Below are positions 8,485 to 16,480 of a stretch of 51,018 nt of DNA, piece after piece. The first letter of the stretch is position 1; the number at the start of each line of letters is the position of its first letter. The notes below the pieces were generated by a model. It worked only from the letters and a program-made list of their open reading frames with translations, made no database searches and was not told the origin of the DNA. Position numbers and translations under genes: made by a program. The DNA is taken from assembly GCA_002351535.1 (NCBI GenBank), contig DEGR01000062.1:1-51018 (forward strand). The letters run 5' to 3'. This stretch comes from Lachnospira sp. UBA2821. Lineage in GTDB: Bacteria; Bacillota; Clostridia; Lachnospirales; Lachnospiraceae.

Positions 8485-9294
8485 TCACTTTCCTTTCCTT
8501 TTAAGAATGTCACTCTGTGTGAGTGTAACTAATACAATTGTTCCAATAAGAATAAGAGTTGATAACGCATTTACGTCAGGTGCCACACCACTTTTAATAC
8601 TCTCCATGACTTTGAGAGGGTATGTCTTGGTCTGACCATTTACAAAATAACTGATTATTACATCATCTATAGAAAGTGTAAATGCAAGCAATGCACCGCC
8701 TCCTATACCGGGTGCAAGTATCGGAAGTGTCACTTCAAAAAACGTTACTATCCTGTTTGCACCGAGGTCCATACTTGCCTCTTCCACCGACTTGTCATAT
8801 CCCGACAATCTTGCCCTGACATTGAATATAACGAATGGAACACTGAAACTTACATGTGCAAGAATAAGTGTAATCATTCCTCTCGGTATATTCACTTTAG
8901 AGAACAGTGTCAGAAGTGCAATACCTATTACTATCTCAGGAATTACAACGGGAATATACAAAAGTCCGTTTATTATTCCCTTTCCTTTGAATCTGTATCT
9001 GTACATTCCGACCGCACCGAGAGTTCCTATCACCGTAGCAAGAAGTGTACTTACTATAGCTATTATCATTGTATTTTCAAATGATTCAAGTAACAGTGTG
9101 TTGTCAAACAACTTACTGTACCAGTCCAGTGTAAATCCTTTCCACATCATATAAGGTTTGGATGTGGTCGCATTAAATGAATTCGCTACTATGACTGATA
9201 TAGGAAGAAATAAAAACAGATATACCAGTACACAGAATAACACTGATAATGCTTTATTTCTCATCTTCTTTCTCATTCTTTTTGTATTGTTCAT
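8485..9294 (-). CDS. potC: ABC transporter permease, PotC family
   Basis: 269-aa integral membrane permease with about six hydrophobic segments. The cytoplasmic coupling motif EEASMDLGANRIVTFFEVTLP matches the binding-protein-dependent transport EAA loop. It pairs with PotB in the membrane and couples to PotA. It starts from GGGAGG upstream of the ATG, 14 nt after potB, and its stop is 5 nt before the potD ATG. Confidence 0.9.
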   Translation of the reverse strand: MNNTKRMRKKMRNKALSVLFCVLVYLFLFLPISVIVANSFNATTSKPYMMWKGFTLDWYSKLFDNTLLLESFENTMIIAIVSTLLATVIGTLGAVGMYRYRFKGKGIINGLLYIPVVIPEIVIGIALLTLFSKVNIPRGMITLILAHVSFSVPFVIFNVRARLSGYDKSVEEASMDLGANRIVTFFEVTLPILAPGIGGGALLAFTLSIDDVIISYFVNGQTKTYPLKVMESIKSGVAPDVNALSTLILIGTIVLVTLTQSDILKRKGK

Positions 9295-9308
9295 ATCGTT
9301 CCACCTCC

Positions 9309-10187
9309 CTATACACCAAGGTCTTCCATATCGCCTCCGAGTTTCTGATATATTTTCACAAGTATAAGTGTTACTACTATTAATATAATTGAAAGTGCTG
9401 CTCCGAGCGGCCAGTTATTAGCACTCTTGAACTGTCTTTCAATAAGGTTACCTATCATGTCTGTATTACCTCCTCCAAGAATATTTGATACGAAGAAATA
9501 TCCGAGACATGGAATAAATACCATTATACTTCCTGAAAATATACCTCCCGAAGTAAGTGGAATAATTACTTCAAGAAATGTCTTATATGGTTTTGCACCG
9601 AGGTCACTTGATGCCTCGAGAAGACTTCCATCGAGTTTTTCTATTGCGGTATACAACGGCAATATCATAAATGGAATAAGGCAATATACCATACCTAATA
9701 CGGTAGTACCGGTTTTATACAGGAAATCAACCGGCTCCTTTATTATATGAAGATTCTGAAGAACTGAATTAAGCCATCCGTTACTTCCGAGAAATGTTCT
9801 CCAGCCATATATTCTTATAAGAGAATTCGTCCAGAATGGAACTATTACGAGCATATAAAGCAATTTCTTCTTTTTGCTTTTACACCTTGCAATTATATAA
9901 GCAAATGGATATCCGATTATTATACATACAATAGTTGTAAGCAATGCTATCAGAATGGACTGCCCATATATTTTCAGATAATCCGGTGATATAAGTTTGG
10001 AATAATTCTCAGCCGTAAACTTATACACTACGTTATAGTACTGGTCCGTCTGGCAGAAACTCATCACAGCCACAAATATAAGCGGTGCTACTACAAGAAA
10101 TATTAAAAGTAGTACCATAGGTCCTACGGTGACCATGGCAGGAAGAGTATTTGCCCTGAATTCATGTTTTGATCTTTTCTTCTTCAT
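9309..10187 (-). CDS. potB: ABC transporter permease, PotB family
   Basis: 292-aa membrane permease of a polyamine-type ABC importer. Six hydrophobic segments are visible, and the EAA loop reads EASSDLGAKPYKTFLEVIIPLTSGG. It is adjacent to potA (15 nt) and potC (14 nt) in the usual A-B-C-D order. The ribosome site is AGGAGG, 5 nt before the ATG. Confidence 0.9.
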   Translation of the reverse strand: MKKKRSKHEFRANTLPAMVTVGPMVLLLIFLVVAPLIFVAVMSFCQTDQYYNVVYKFTAENYSKLISPDYLKIYGQSILIALLTTIVCIIIGYPFAYIIARCKSKKKKLLYMLVIVPFWTNSLIRIYGWRTFLGSNGWLNSVLQNLHIIKEPVDFLYKTGTTVLGMVYCLIPFMILPLYTAIEKLDGSLLEASSDLGAKPYKTFLEVIIPLTSGGIFSGSIMVFIPCLGYFFVSNILGGGNTDMIGNLIERQFKSANNWPLGAALSIILIVVTLILVKIYQKLGGDMEDLGV

Positions 10188-10202
10188 AAGCGCCTCCTGA
10201 CT

Positions 10203-11312
10203 TTAAGCAAGCTTAATATCATCTAATGCCTTGAATATCTTATAACTTTCATTATGAATAAGAACTGCATCTTCAGGATTCCAATAAGGATATATTATCG
10301 AACCAATCTTTGGAAGCTCCTGTCCGGCAAGTCTCTCAATCTTAAGTTCATTTCCATTAGGAAGAGTGACTATACATTTGAGAACCGAGCCTACATACAC
10401 ATAATCTTTAACCATTGCTATAAGCTCAAACCCCTCACGCGGTGCTGTATCAAATTTCATTTTCTCCGGTCTGACCGATATAGTCGCATATTCAAGAATC
10501 TGAAATGTGTCATCACATTTAACCTTAACCGCACCATTTTCAAGTGTAACAGTTGCTATTCCTTCTGATATACCGGTAATACATCCATCATATGTATTAG
10601 TCTCACCTATGAATGTCGCTACGAATTTGGTCTTAGGATGCTCATATATATCAGTCGGAGTTGCAAGCTGGTCTAACACTCCGTCATGCATAACTGCAAT
10701 TCTGTCGCTCATCGTAAGAGCTTCTTCCTGGTCGTGCGTTACATATATAAATGTAATGTTAAGTTTCTTCTGAAGCCGCTTAAGTTCAAGCTGCATCTGT
10801 TTACGAAGTTTCAAATCAAGTGCACCAAGCGGCTCATCAAGAAGCAGCACTCTTGGTCTGTTAATTAATGCTCTGGCAATTGCAACTCTCTGCTTCTGTC
10901 CACCTGATAACTGACTCGGATATCTCTTCTCAAATCCGGAAAGCTGTACCATCTCCATCATCTCAAGTACACGTTTCTTTATCTCATCTTTTGGCACCTT
11001 TTTCATCCTGAGTCCGTATGCAATATTGTCAAATATTGTTTTATGCGGAAATAATGCATATGTCTGAAATACTGTGTTAACATTTCTCTCAAATGGCTCT
11101 TTTTCCTCTATCGGCTCACCTTCAACTTTGATACTGCCTGTAGTTGGTTCTTCGAATCCTGCTATCATTCTTAATGTTGTAGTCTTACCACATCCTGAAG
11201 AACCAAGAAGTGTAAGGAACTCTCCCTCCTCAACCGACAGGTTAAGGTCACGTACAACGTGATTAGTTCCATATATTTTATTAACCCCTTCTATCTCTAC
11301 TATTTTTCCCAT
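10203..11312 (-). CDS. potA: polyamine-type ABC transporter ATP-binding protein (PotA)
   Basis: 369 aa. Walker A GSSGCGKTT near residue 40, Q-loop VFQTYALFPH, signature LSGGQKQR, Walker B VLLLDEP and switch His in VTHDQEEA are all intact. A C-terminal regulatory TOBE-type domain follows (about residues 240-369), as in PotA. It energises PotBC. The ribosome site is unusually strong, with eleven bases matching the anti-Shine-Dalgarno end of 16S rRNA. It sits in the gap right after the P-II gene. Confidence 0.92.
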   Translation of the reverse strand: MGKIVEIEGVNKIYGTNHVVRDLNLSVEEGEFLTLLGSSGCGKTTTLRMIAGFEEPTTGSIKVEGEPIEEKEPFERNVNTVFQTYALFPHKTIFDNIAYGLRMKKVPKDEIKKRVLEMMEMVQLSGFEKRYPSQLSGGQKQRVAIARALINRPRVLLLDEPLGALDLKLRKQMQLELKRLQKKLNITFIYVTHDQEEALTMSDRIAVMHDGVLDQLATPTDIYEHPKTKFVATFIGETNTYDGCITGISEGIATVTLENGAVKVKCDDTFQILEYATISVRPEKMKFDTAPREGFELIAMVKDYVYVGSVLKCIVTLPNGNELKIERLAGQELPKIGSIIYPYWNPEDAVLIHNESYKIFKALDDIKLA

Positions 11313-11313
11313 T

Positions 11314-11324
11314 GGATCACCTCC
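11314..11324 (-). promoter_or_regulatory. extended Shine-Dalgarno of potA
   Basis: The minus-strand sequence GGAGGTGATCC is fully complementary to the conserved 3' tail of bacterial 16S rRNA. It ends just before the potA start codon and fixes the start at 11312. Such a long match suggests strong translation or pausing between the P-II gene and potA. Confidence 0.7.
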
Positions 11325-11327
11325 AGA

Positions 11328-11681
11328 CTACAGTCCTTTAACGCCTCTCTCACCGGTTCTGATTCGAATTGCATCTTCGACATTTTTGATAAATATCTTT
11401 CCATCACCTACATTGTCAGTAGCACATGTCTCCCGAATCTTAGTGATTACATCTTCAACTACTTTATCTTCAACTACTACTTCAACCTTTACTTTAGGAA
11501 GGAGATTAATAGTTGTCTTAAATCCCTTTATCTCATTGACAGCTCCCTCCATCACTGTTCCCTTCTGCGTTCCGCAACCCATTACTGTGGATAATGTCAT
11601 ACCACCACAATGTATCTCATCAAGAATTGCTTTAACGTCCTCAAGTTTCTCAGGTCTGATTATCATAACTAATTCCTTCAT
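11328..11681 (-). CDS. P-II family nitrogen regulatory protein (GlnB/GlnK-like)
   Basis: 117 aa, a trimeric 2-oxoglutarate/ATP/ADP sensor. The ATP-binding signatures GDGKIFI and AIRIRTGERG are conserved. The T-loop (about residues 37-62) is some five residues longer than in E. coli GlnB and has no tyrosine, so control by uridylylation at Tyr51 is not possible. Residues after QKG read TVMEGAVNEIKGFK. It is the first gene of the Pot transporter transcript rather than linked to amtB or glnA, so it may control the importer or the OCD-family enzyme directly. That role is inferred from position. Confidence 0.9.
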   Translation of the reverse strand: MKELVMIIRPEKLEDVKAILDEIHCGGMTLSTVMGCGTQKGTVMEGAVNEIKGFKTTINLLPKVKVEVVVEDKVVEDVITKIRETCATDNVGDGKIFIKNVEDAIRIRTGERGVKGL

Positions 11682-11704
11682 TGGCTATTCCTCCTTAAAA
11701 TATT

Positions 11705-11740
11705 AACAAAAAGGGAGCTGTTAATAATAACAGCTCCCTT
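11705..11740 (-). terminator. terminator-like hairpin in the leader of the P-II/pot operon (possible attenuator)
   Basis: A perfect 12-bp stem AAGGGAGCTGTT / AACAGCTCCCTT with a 6-nt loop is followed on the minus strand by TTTTTG. It lies between the promoter at 11780-11808 and the start codon at 11681, about 25-30 nt from the start codon. It does not belong to the end of a gene, since the preceding gene ends at 11855, so regulated readthrough is likely. Confidence 0.65.
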
Positions 11741-11779
11741 GCCTTAAAGTCATTTTCAATTTGTTTACTTACAACGAGT

Positions 11780-11808
11780 ATAATAATACTTCATTCCCAT
11801 TCCCGCAA
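11780..11808 (-). promoter_or_regulatory. candidate promoter of the P-II/pot operon
   Basis: Minus strand: TTGCGG (11803-11808), 17-bp spacer, TATTAT (11780-11785). It gives a leader of roughly 95 nt containing the hairpin at 11705-11740. Confidence 0.55.
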
Positions 11809-11854
11809 TTAACCATTTTTACCATTTTTCTACTCAAAAAGTAGTAGTGTGTAA

Positions 11855-12580
11855 TTATGTATAATCACTTACTCTATTGTAACCGTCCACATAATAACTG
11901 CCATAATCTTTTGAATCCACATATACTCTGATACTGCTTCCAACAGGAAAATCCTCTTCCGGATTATCCCACATATTCTCACTTACAAATTCATATGTAC
12001 GCATTCCATCTGTATACGAGCATCTTATTCTATACGGATTTACGCCATTTACTGCAAAAGAAAGATTTCTGGCCACATCATCAACTACAGCATATATTAC
12101 CTTTCCATTAGTTATAAGCTTCTTCTTTTTATTCTTTTTCTTAACCAAAATCATTGTAGTAACAAAGCCTATCGTCCCGAATATAACTCCCATAACAGCT
12201 AAAAGAATCACAGGAAAATAAATCATTCCCTCAACATCAACATCTGTAGGATTATGCGGGTCACAAAGTATTGTTATAGCCTTGCCTTCATACATTGAAC
12301 TTGTATAACTCCTAAGATGTATATTATTATATGGCGTTCCATTAAATTCATATGAAACATATACATTATGATTGGTCTTTGTTCTCGTTCCACGATTGCT
12401 TTTTCTGGTTGTCGTATATGAATCTATTCTTTCTATGGTAGCCGGTATTTTAACTGCCCTGCTCTTGAATGAACTATTATTAAAATATATTATAACTGCC
12501 ATTCCAGCCAATACTATCCCTGCAACAAGAAATATCATACAAAATAATATCATTCCTCTGTTCTTACTTTTTTCTCTCAT
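11855..12580 (-). CDS. DUF3592-like membrane protein
   Basis: 241 aa. Two hydrophobic helices are visible, at about residues 10-32 and 118-145. A basic stretch (KKKNKKKK) follows the second. The two hydrophilic parts look like repeated beta-rich domains (ATIERIDSY...VYVSYEFNG and GKVIYAVVDD...IRCSYTDG), the layout of DUF3592 proteins. Function is unknown. It has its own promoter upstream and the ribosome site GGGAG 7 nt before the ATG. No terminator is apparent after it. Confidence 0.7.
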   Translation of the reverse strand: MREKSKNRGMILFCMIFLVAGIVLAGMAVIIYFNNSSFKSRAVKIPATIERIDSYTTTRKSNRGTRTKTNHNVYVSYEFNGTPYNNIHLRSYTSSMYEGKAITILCDPHNPTDVDVEGMIYFPVILLAVMGVIFGTIGFVTTMILVKKKNKKKKLITNGKVIYAVVDDVARNLSFAVNGVNPYRIRCSYTDGMRTYEFVSENMWDNPEEDFPVGSSIRVYVDSKDYGSYYVDGYNRVSDYT

Positions 12581-12648
12581 GTTCTATCTCCCTCACATGG
12601 TTTAATTTCATATTTTTTCATGGTGTATAATTAATCGCTCAATTAGAA

Positions 12649-12678
12649 ATTCTACCATTTTCCCTACCCCTAAGTCAA
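12649..12678 (-). promoter_or_regulatory. candidate promoter of the DUF3592-like gene
   Basis: Minus strand: TTGACT (12673-12678), 18-bp spacer, TAGAAT (12649-12654). Confidence 0.5.
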
Positions 12679-12722
12679 CAAACATTCCTTTTGTATAGAA
12701 CGTATTTTATTTTCTTTGAATA

Positions 12723-13475
12723 TCAGCTCTCTTTTTCCTTTATCATCTTAAACAGTTCCACTCTTTTCCTGACTCCCAGCTTACGATATATATTGAGTAT
12801 ATGCTTCTTCAGTGTATTTTCCGTTATATATAATTCCCGACATATATAATCATTGTTGTCACCATCCATCAGCATTTTCAGAATCGTTTTTTCCCTTTTA
12901 GTAAGATTATATTTTTCTGCAGCCGCAGAAACAGTAATTTTAACTCCGCTTATATCTCCACTCTTTTTATTCTGATACAGTCTGTAGGCAAGATGGTCCT
13001 TTATCAAATCCAATATAAATATATCATCATATAAGAAATCATCTTTACCAATAGTTCTGTACAATGTTACAACTCCCACAAACTCCTTTTTCATCGCAAG
13101 AACAAGTTGTAAAGAATAATGCCAGTTGTTCGGTTTATATACTTTCTTATAATAATCCGTCTCAACTCTTTTTTCATCAGATATAATATCTGTCTCCCTG
13201 TAAATCAGATTTTTGCCACTATACAGAATCCCCCTGCTGTAGTCAAGTTCTTCATATGCATCCGACATATCTTCATCACAATTATAATATATAGGTGATA
13301 CCAGTTTTTCTTCACCGGTCGGAGATGCAAGATAAAAATCCGCACTATCATAATCGATAAGCATTTTCATATGTTCAAGGAACTGCATACGCATATCATC
13401 TACATCTTCTAATGTATATATCTTGTATATTATACTGTTTAACAATATCCAGTCATTTGTCTCAAGTGTTCTCAT
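12723..13475 (-). CDS. LuxR-type helix-turn-helix transcriptional regulator with GAF-like sensor domain
   Basis: 250 aa. The C-terminal 65 residues form a LuxR/GerE DNA-binding domain (LTKREKTILKMLMDGDNNDYI, then TENTLKKHILNIYRKLGVRKR). The N-terminal 170 residues are predicted alpha/beta and look GAF-like, with no receiver Asp, so this is not a classical response regulator. Targets may be the flanking genes. It sits 30 nt downstream of the transketolase terminator, leaving little room for a promoter. The ribosome site is GGTGGAG before the ATG. Confidence 0.8.
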   Translation of the reverse strand: MRTLETNDWILLNSIIYKIYTLEDVDDMRMQFLEHMKMLIDYDSADFYLASPTGEEKLVSPIYYNCDEDMSDAYEELDYSRGILYSGKNLIYRETDIISDEKRVETDYYKKVYKPNNWHYSLQLVLAMKKEFVGVVTLYRTIGKDDFLYDDIFILDLIKDHLAYRLYQNKKSGDISGVKITVSAAAEKYNLTKREKTILKMLMDGDNNDYICRELYITENTLKKHILNIYRKLGVRKRVELFKMIKEKES

Positions 13476-13504
13476 ATTCTATCTCCACCTTTCTCCACAT
13501 GCAA

Positions 13505-13538
13505 ATAAAAAAGCGTTCTTCACTTACGTGAAGAACGC
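13505..13538 (-). terminator. intrinsic terminator after the transketolase genes
   Basis: A perfect 11-bp stem GCGTTCTTCAC / GTGAAGAACGC with a 4-nt loop is followed on the minus strand by TTTTTT. Confidence 0.85.
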
Positions 13539-13569
13539 CTTCGTTCAACTAACTACTATTACTATATCT

Positions 13570-14508
13570 TTATACAAATGCTTTAATCTGCTTAAAAATT
13601 CCCTCTCCATCAAGCTCATACTTATGAATAAGGCCTGCAGCCGGTCCTGATTCACCATATCTGTCATGAACACCTATCTTAAGAACCTTTGTAGGAAGCT
13701 TTTCGCCAAGAACATCACTTACTGCACTTCCAAGACCACCGATTACAGAATGTTCCTCTACTGTTACAACTTTACCTGTCTTCTTAGCAGAAGTCAATAC
13801 TAATTCCTCATCAAGCGGTTTGATTGTATGCATATTGATTATCTCAGCATCTATTCCTGCTTCTTTAAGCATCTGTGCTGCCTTTAACGACTCAGATACG
13901 CAAAGTCCCGTTGCAATAATTGTAACATCCTTACCTTCTTTAAGAACGATTCCTTTTCCTATCTCGAACTTATAATCAGGTGTATCATTTATTACAGGAA
14001 CAGCAAGTCTTCCAAACCTCATATATACAGGTCCGTTGAATTCATATGCGGCCTGAACCGCTGCCTTAGCCTCTACATAATCTGAAGGGTTAAGAATAAC
14101 CATTCCCGGTATAGTTCTCATAAGTGCTATATCTTCGTTACACTGATGTGTTGCACCATCCTCACCAACTGAGATTCCGGCATGTGTTGCACCTATCTTA
14201 ACATTAATGTGTGGGTATCCTATTGTATTTCTGACCTGTTCAAATGCTCTTCCTGCAGCAAACATGGCAAATGAACTTGCAAATGGAACTTTTCCCGTAA
14301 GAGCAAGTCCGGCAGCAACCCCCATCATATTACACTCTGCAATACCACAGTCAATGTGTCTGTCAGGAAATTCTTTTTTGAACATATTAGTCTTTGTAGC
14401 CTCTGCAAGGTCTGCATCAAGGACTACAACATCTTTATACTTCTTACCTATCTCTACAAGTCCGGCACCATATCCTTCTCTTGTTGCATACTTCTTTACT
14501 TCTGACAT
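13570..14508 (-). CDS. transketolase C-terminal subunit
   Basis: 312 aa. It carries the pyrimidine-binding domain (LDADLAEATKTNMF, FPDRHIDCGIAECNMMGVAAGLA, SFAMFAAGRAFEQVRN) and the C-terminal domain (VVTVEEHSVIGGLGSAV) of transketolase. With the preceding gene it makes one split enzyme that transfers two-carbon units in the pentose phosphate pathway, using thiamine diphosphate and Mg. Its start overlaps the N-terminal subunit gene by 13 nt. A strong terminator follows. Confidence 0.92.
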   Translation of the reverse strand: MSEVKKYATREGYGAGLVEIGKKYKDVVVLDADLAEATKTNMFKKEFPDRHIDCGIAECNMMGVAAGLALTGKVPFASSFAMFAAGRAFEQVRNTIGYPHINVKIGATHAGISVGEDGATHQCNEDIALMRTIPGMVILNPSDYVEAKAAVQAAYEFNGPVYMRFGRLAVPVINDTPDYKFEIGKGIVLKEGKDVTIIATGLCVSESLKAAQMLKEAGIDAEIINMHTIKPLDEELVLTSAKKTGKVVTVEEHSVIGGLGSAVSDVLGEKLPTKVLKIGVHDRYGESGPAAGLIHKYELDGEGIFKQIKAFV

Positions 14509-15332
14509 AATGCTTCACCTGCTTTCTTAAGTTCTTCCATAGCTATCTCGTATTTCTCGTCATTTGGAGCGCTTCCATGCCACTCTGCACGGTTCTCCAT
14601 AAATGAAACTCCTTTACCCTTTACACTCTTTGCAATAATAGCTGTTGGTTTTCCCTTAGTATTTCTTGCTTCCTCAAAAGCTTTCCTTATCTCATCAAAA
14701 TTATGCGCATCTATATTAATTACATGAAAATTAAATGCCTCGAACTTCTTATCGATTGGATATGGTGAACATACATCATCAACATTTCCGTCAATCTGCA
14801 ATCCGTTATTATCAACGATAACTACGAGATTATCAAGCTTACGGTGTCCTGCAAACATTGCTGCCTCCCAGACCTGTCCTTCCTGAATCTCTCCATCTCC
14901 AAGTAATGTATATACACGGTAATCTTCGTTGCTTAACTTAGCTGAAAGTGCCATACCTGCTGCAACTGATATACCCTGTCCTAATGAACCACTAGACATA
15001 TCAACACCCGGTGTTCCTTTCATATCAGGATGTCCCTGAAGGTATGAGCCTATATGTCTTAATGTTTTAAGATCCTCAACAGGAAAATATCCCTTCTGTG
15101 CAAGTGTCGAATAAAGCGCCGGTGCCACATGACCTTTAGAAAGTACAAATCGGTCACGGTCTGCTTTCTTTGGCTCTTTAGGGTCAACATTCATCTCTTC
15201 AAAATATAAATAAGTCATTATATCTGCTGATGATAACGAACCGCCCGGATGTCCGGATTTTGCGCTATGAACAGCCGTTACAATTCCTTTTCTTACTTCA
15301 TTTGCAATCTGCTGAAGCTCTGTGTTATTCAT
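14496..15332 (-). CDS. transketolase N-terminal subunit
   Basis: 278 aa. It is the thiamine-diphosphate-binding half of split transketolase: AKSGHPGGSLSSADIM, LSKGHVAPALY, and GDGEIQEGQVWEAAMFA...VDNNGLQ is the GDG-N cofactor motif. It works with the C-terminal subunit encoded by the overlapping next gene. The ribosome site is GAGG, 7 nt before the ATG. A near-consensus promoter lies about 107 nt upstream. Confidence 0.92.
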   Translation of the reverse strand: MNNTELQQIANEVRKGIVTAVHSAKSGHPGGSLSSADIMTYLYFEEMNVDPKEPKKADRDRFVLSKGHVAPALYSTLAQKGYFPVEDLKTLRHIGSYLQGHPDMKGTPGVDMSSGSLGQGISVAAGMALSAKLSNEDYRVYTLLGDGEIQEGQVWEAAMFAGHRKLDNLVVIVDNNGLQIDGNVDDVCSPYPIDKKFEAFNFHVINIDAHNFDEIRKAFEEARNTKGKPTAIIAKSVKGKGVSFMENRAEWHGSAPNDEKYEIAMEELKKAGEALCQK

Positions 15333-15438
15333 TATAATTCCTCGTTTCTGAGCGATTTATCACGAAACTATCTGCTTTCGCCCTGAGACAAATAGCTCTG
15401 TAAATTTTTTATCTGAATTATCAGTTTTTTCCTGTTAA

Positions 15439-15467
15439 ACTATAACACATTGCCACAGCAATGACAA
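15439..15467 (-). promoter_or_regulatory. promoter of the split transketolase genes with spacer dyad
   Basis: Minus strand: TTGTCA (15462-15467), 17-bp spacer, TATAGT (15439-15444). The spacer region contains the dyad ATTGC-CACA-GCAAT, overlapping the -35 edge, a possible repressor site. Confidence 0.65.
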
Positions 15468-15487
15468 GATGAATTTGTTCTAAAAGC

Positions 15488-16390
15488 TTATTCTAAAAGT
15501 TCCTGCGGGTTTACCGCTTTGTCATTCTGTGTTACTTTAAAATAAAGATTATAGCCTTCGCTTTCATAATATGCTGTAGGCGCTCCAAGAGTAGCTATCT
15601 GCTGCCCTTTCTCTATACTCTGACCTTCTTCTACCTGTACATTTTCAAGCTGGCCATACAAAGCCTTATACTCATCACCCATGTTTATAACTACCATATT
15701 TCCAAACTCTCTGTCAGATACTACTTTTTCAACGACTCCCTCCTGTGCAGCACACACAGGCATGTCCTTTTTACCCTTTATCATAACTGCATCATTGCAT
15801 TTATACACATTGAGAGTCGGAAAATATATAGTATCTTCCATACTGTAAGGAAGAATCACCTCTCCCTTAACAGGCCAGCTAATCTTCTCATCTGTTTTAA
15901 AATGAAGTGCATTTACTGTTCCGCTTACTGCCGCAGCCGCCTCTGAAACTGAATCGACAGCCTGTGACTCTGCTTCCGCATTTGTATCTGATACGTCACT
16001 GCTATCCTGCATTCCTTCTACTCCTGCATTAACCGTCTCCATATCATCATTATTCTCTATAGTGTTTTCTCCACTGCCCGCATCCGCTACGGCGGCATTA
16101 TCCTCCTCTGCTGCCGTATTATTATCTGCACTTATATCATCACTGCCGCTATTCACATTCATATCATTATCCGCACTGTCATCAAACATAAACTTATCCT
16201 CTAATCCGTCTGGTTCATCATCCGTCTCCACTTCATCCTTAAGTGGTTCGTTAAGGTCTGCTATATCAATCTTATTATTACTGTGTGTTTTGTCATATAC
16301 TATTCCTACTGTAAGTGCAAGCGCAGATACCATGCAAAGCATCAACGCCGCCAGAAAACTCTTTCTCCTTGCTTTTCTGTCTCTACTCAT
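15488..16390 (-). CDS. spoIIQ: SpoIIQ-like degenerate M23 (LytM) protein
   Basis: 300 aa. Basic N-terminus, one transmembrane helix (about residues 10-28), a long acidic Asp/Glu/Ser/Asn linker, then a LytM fold from about residue 170. The catalytic positions of M23 peptidases are changed: the HxGID segment reads NDAVMI, the YxHL segment reads YGQL and the HLHFEV segment reads NLYFKV, so a zinc peptidase is unlikely. In sporulating Firmicutes SpoIIQ anchors the forespore side of the SpoIIQ-SpoIIIAH channel during engulfment, a role not always needing catalysis. A sigF/sigG-like promoter and linkage to a spoIID-like gene support the call. The ATG at 16390 is chosen over an upstream TTG. Confidence 0.75.
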   Translation of the reverse strand: MSRDRKARRKSFLAALMLCMVSALALTVGIVYDKTHSNNKIDIADLNEPLKDEVETDDEPDGLEDKFMFDDSADNDMNVNSGSDDISADNNTAAEEDNAAVADAGSGENTIENNDDMETVNAGVEGMQDSSDVSDTNAEAESQAVDSVSEAAAAVSGTVNALHFKTDEKISWPVKGEVILPYSMEDTIYFPTLNVYKCNDAVMIKGKKDMPVCAAQEGVVEKVVSDREFGNMVVINMGDEYKALYGQLENVQVEEGQSIEKGQQIATLGAPTAYYESEGYNLYFKVTQNDKAVNPQELLE

Positions 16391-16438
16391 AATTATCAAT
16401 TCCTTTCAAAAAAATAATTTTTAACAGTTTGATAATTA

Positions 16439-16468
16439 TATTATTGACACAAAAATATCATCATATAC
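16439..16468 (-). promoter_or_regulatory. sigF/sigG-like promoter of the spoIIQ-like gene
   Basis: Minus strand: GTATA (16464-16468), 15-bp spacer, GTCAATAATA (16439-16448). It fits the forespore consensus (GYATA, then GGnnAnAnTA) at all but one fixed position. B. subtilis spoIIQ is sigF-dependent, so this agrees with the gene call. Confidence 0.5.
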
Positions 16469-16480
16469 GTCAAGTAAATT

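Noticed and set aside
11705..11808. Known riboswitch class in the P-II/pot leader
   Set aside because: Apart from the terminator stem, the leader is short and shows no motif of a class I can recognise; only attenuation is proposed.
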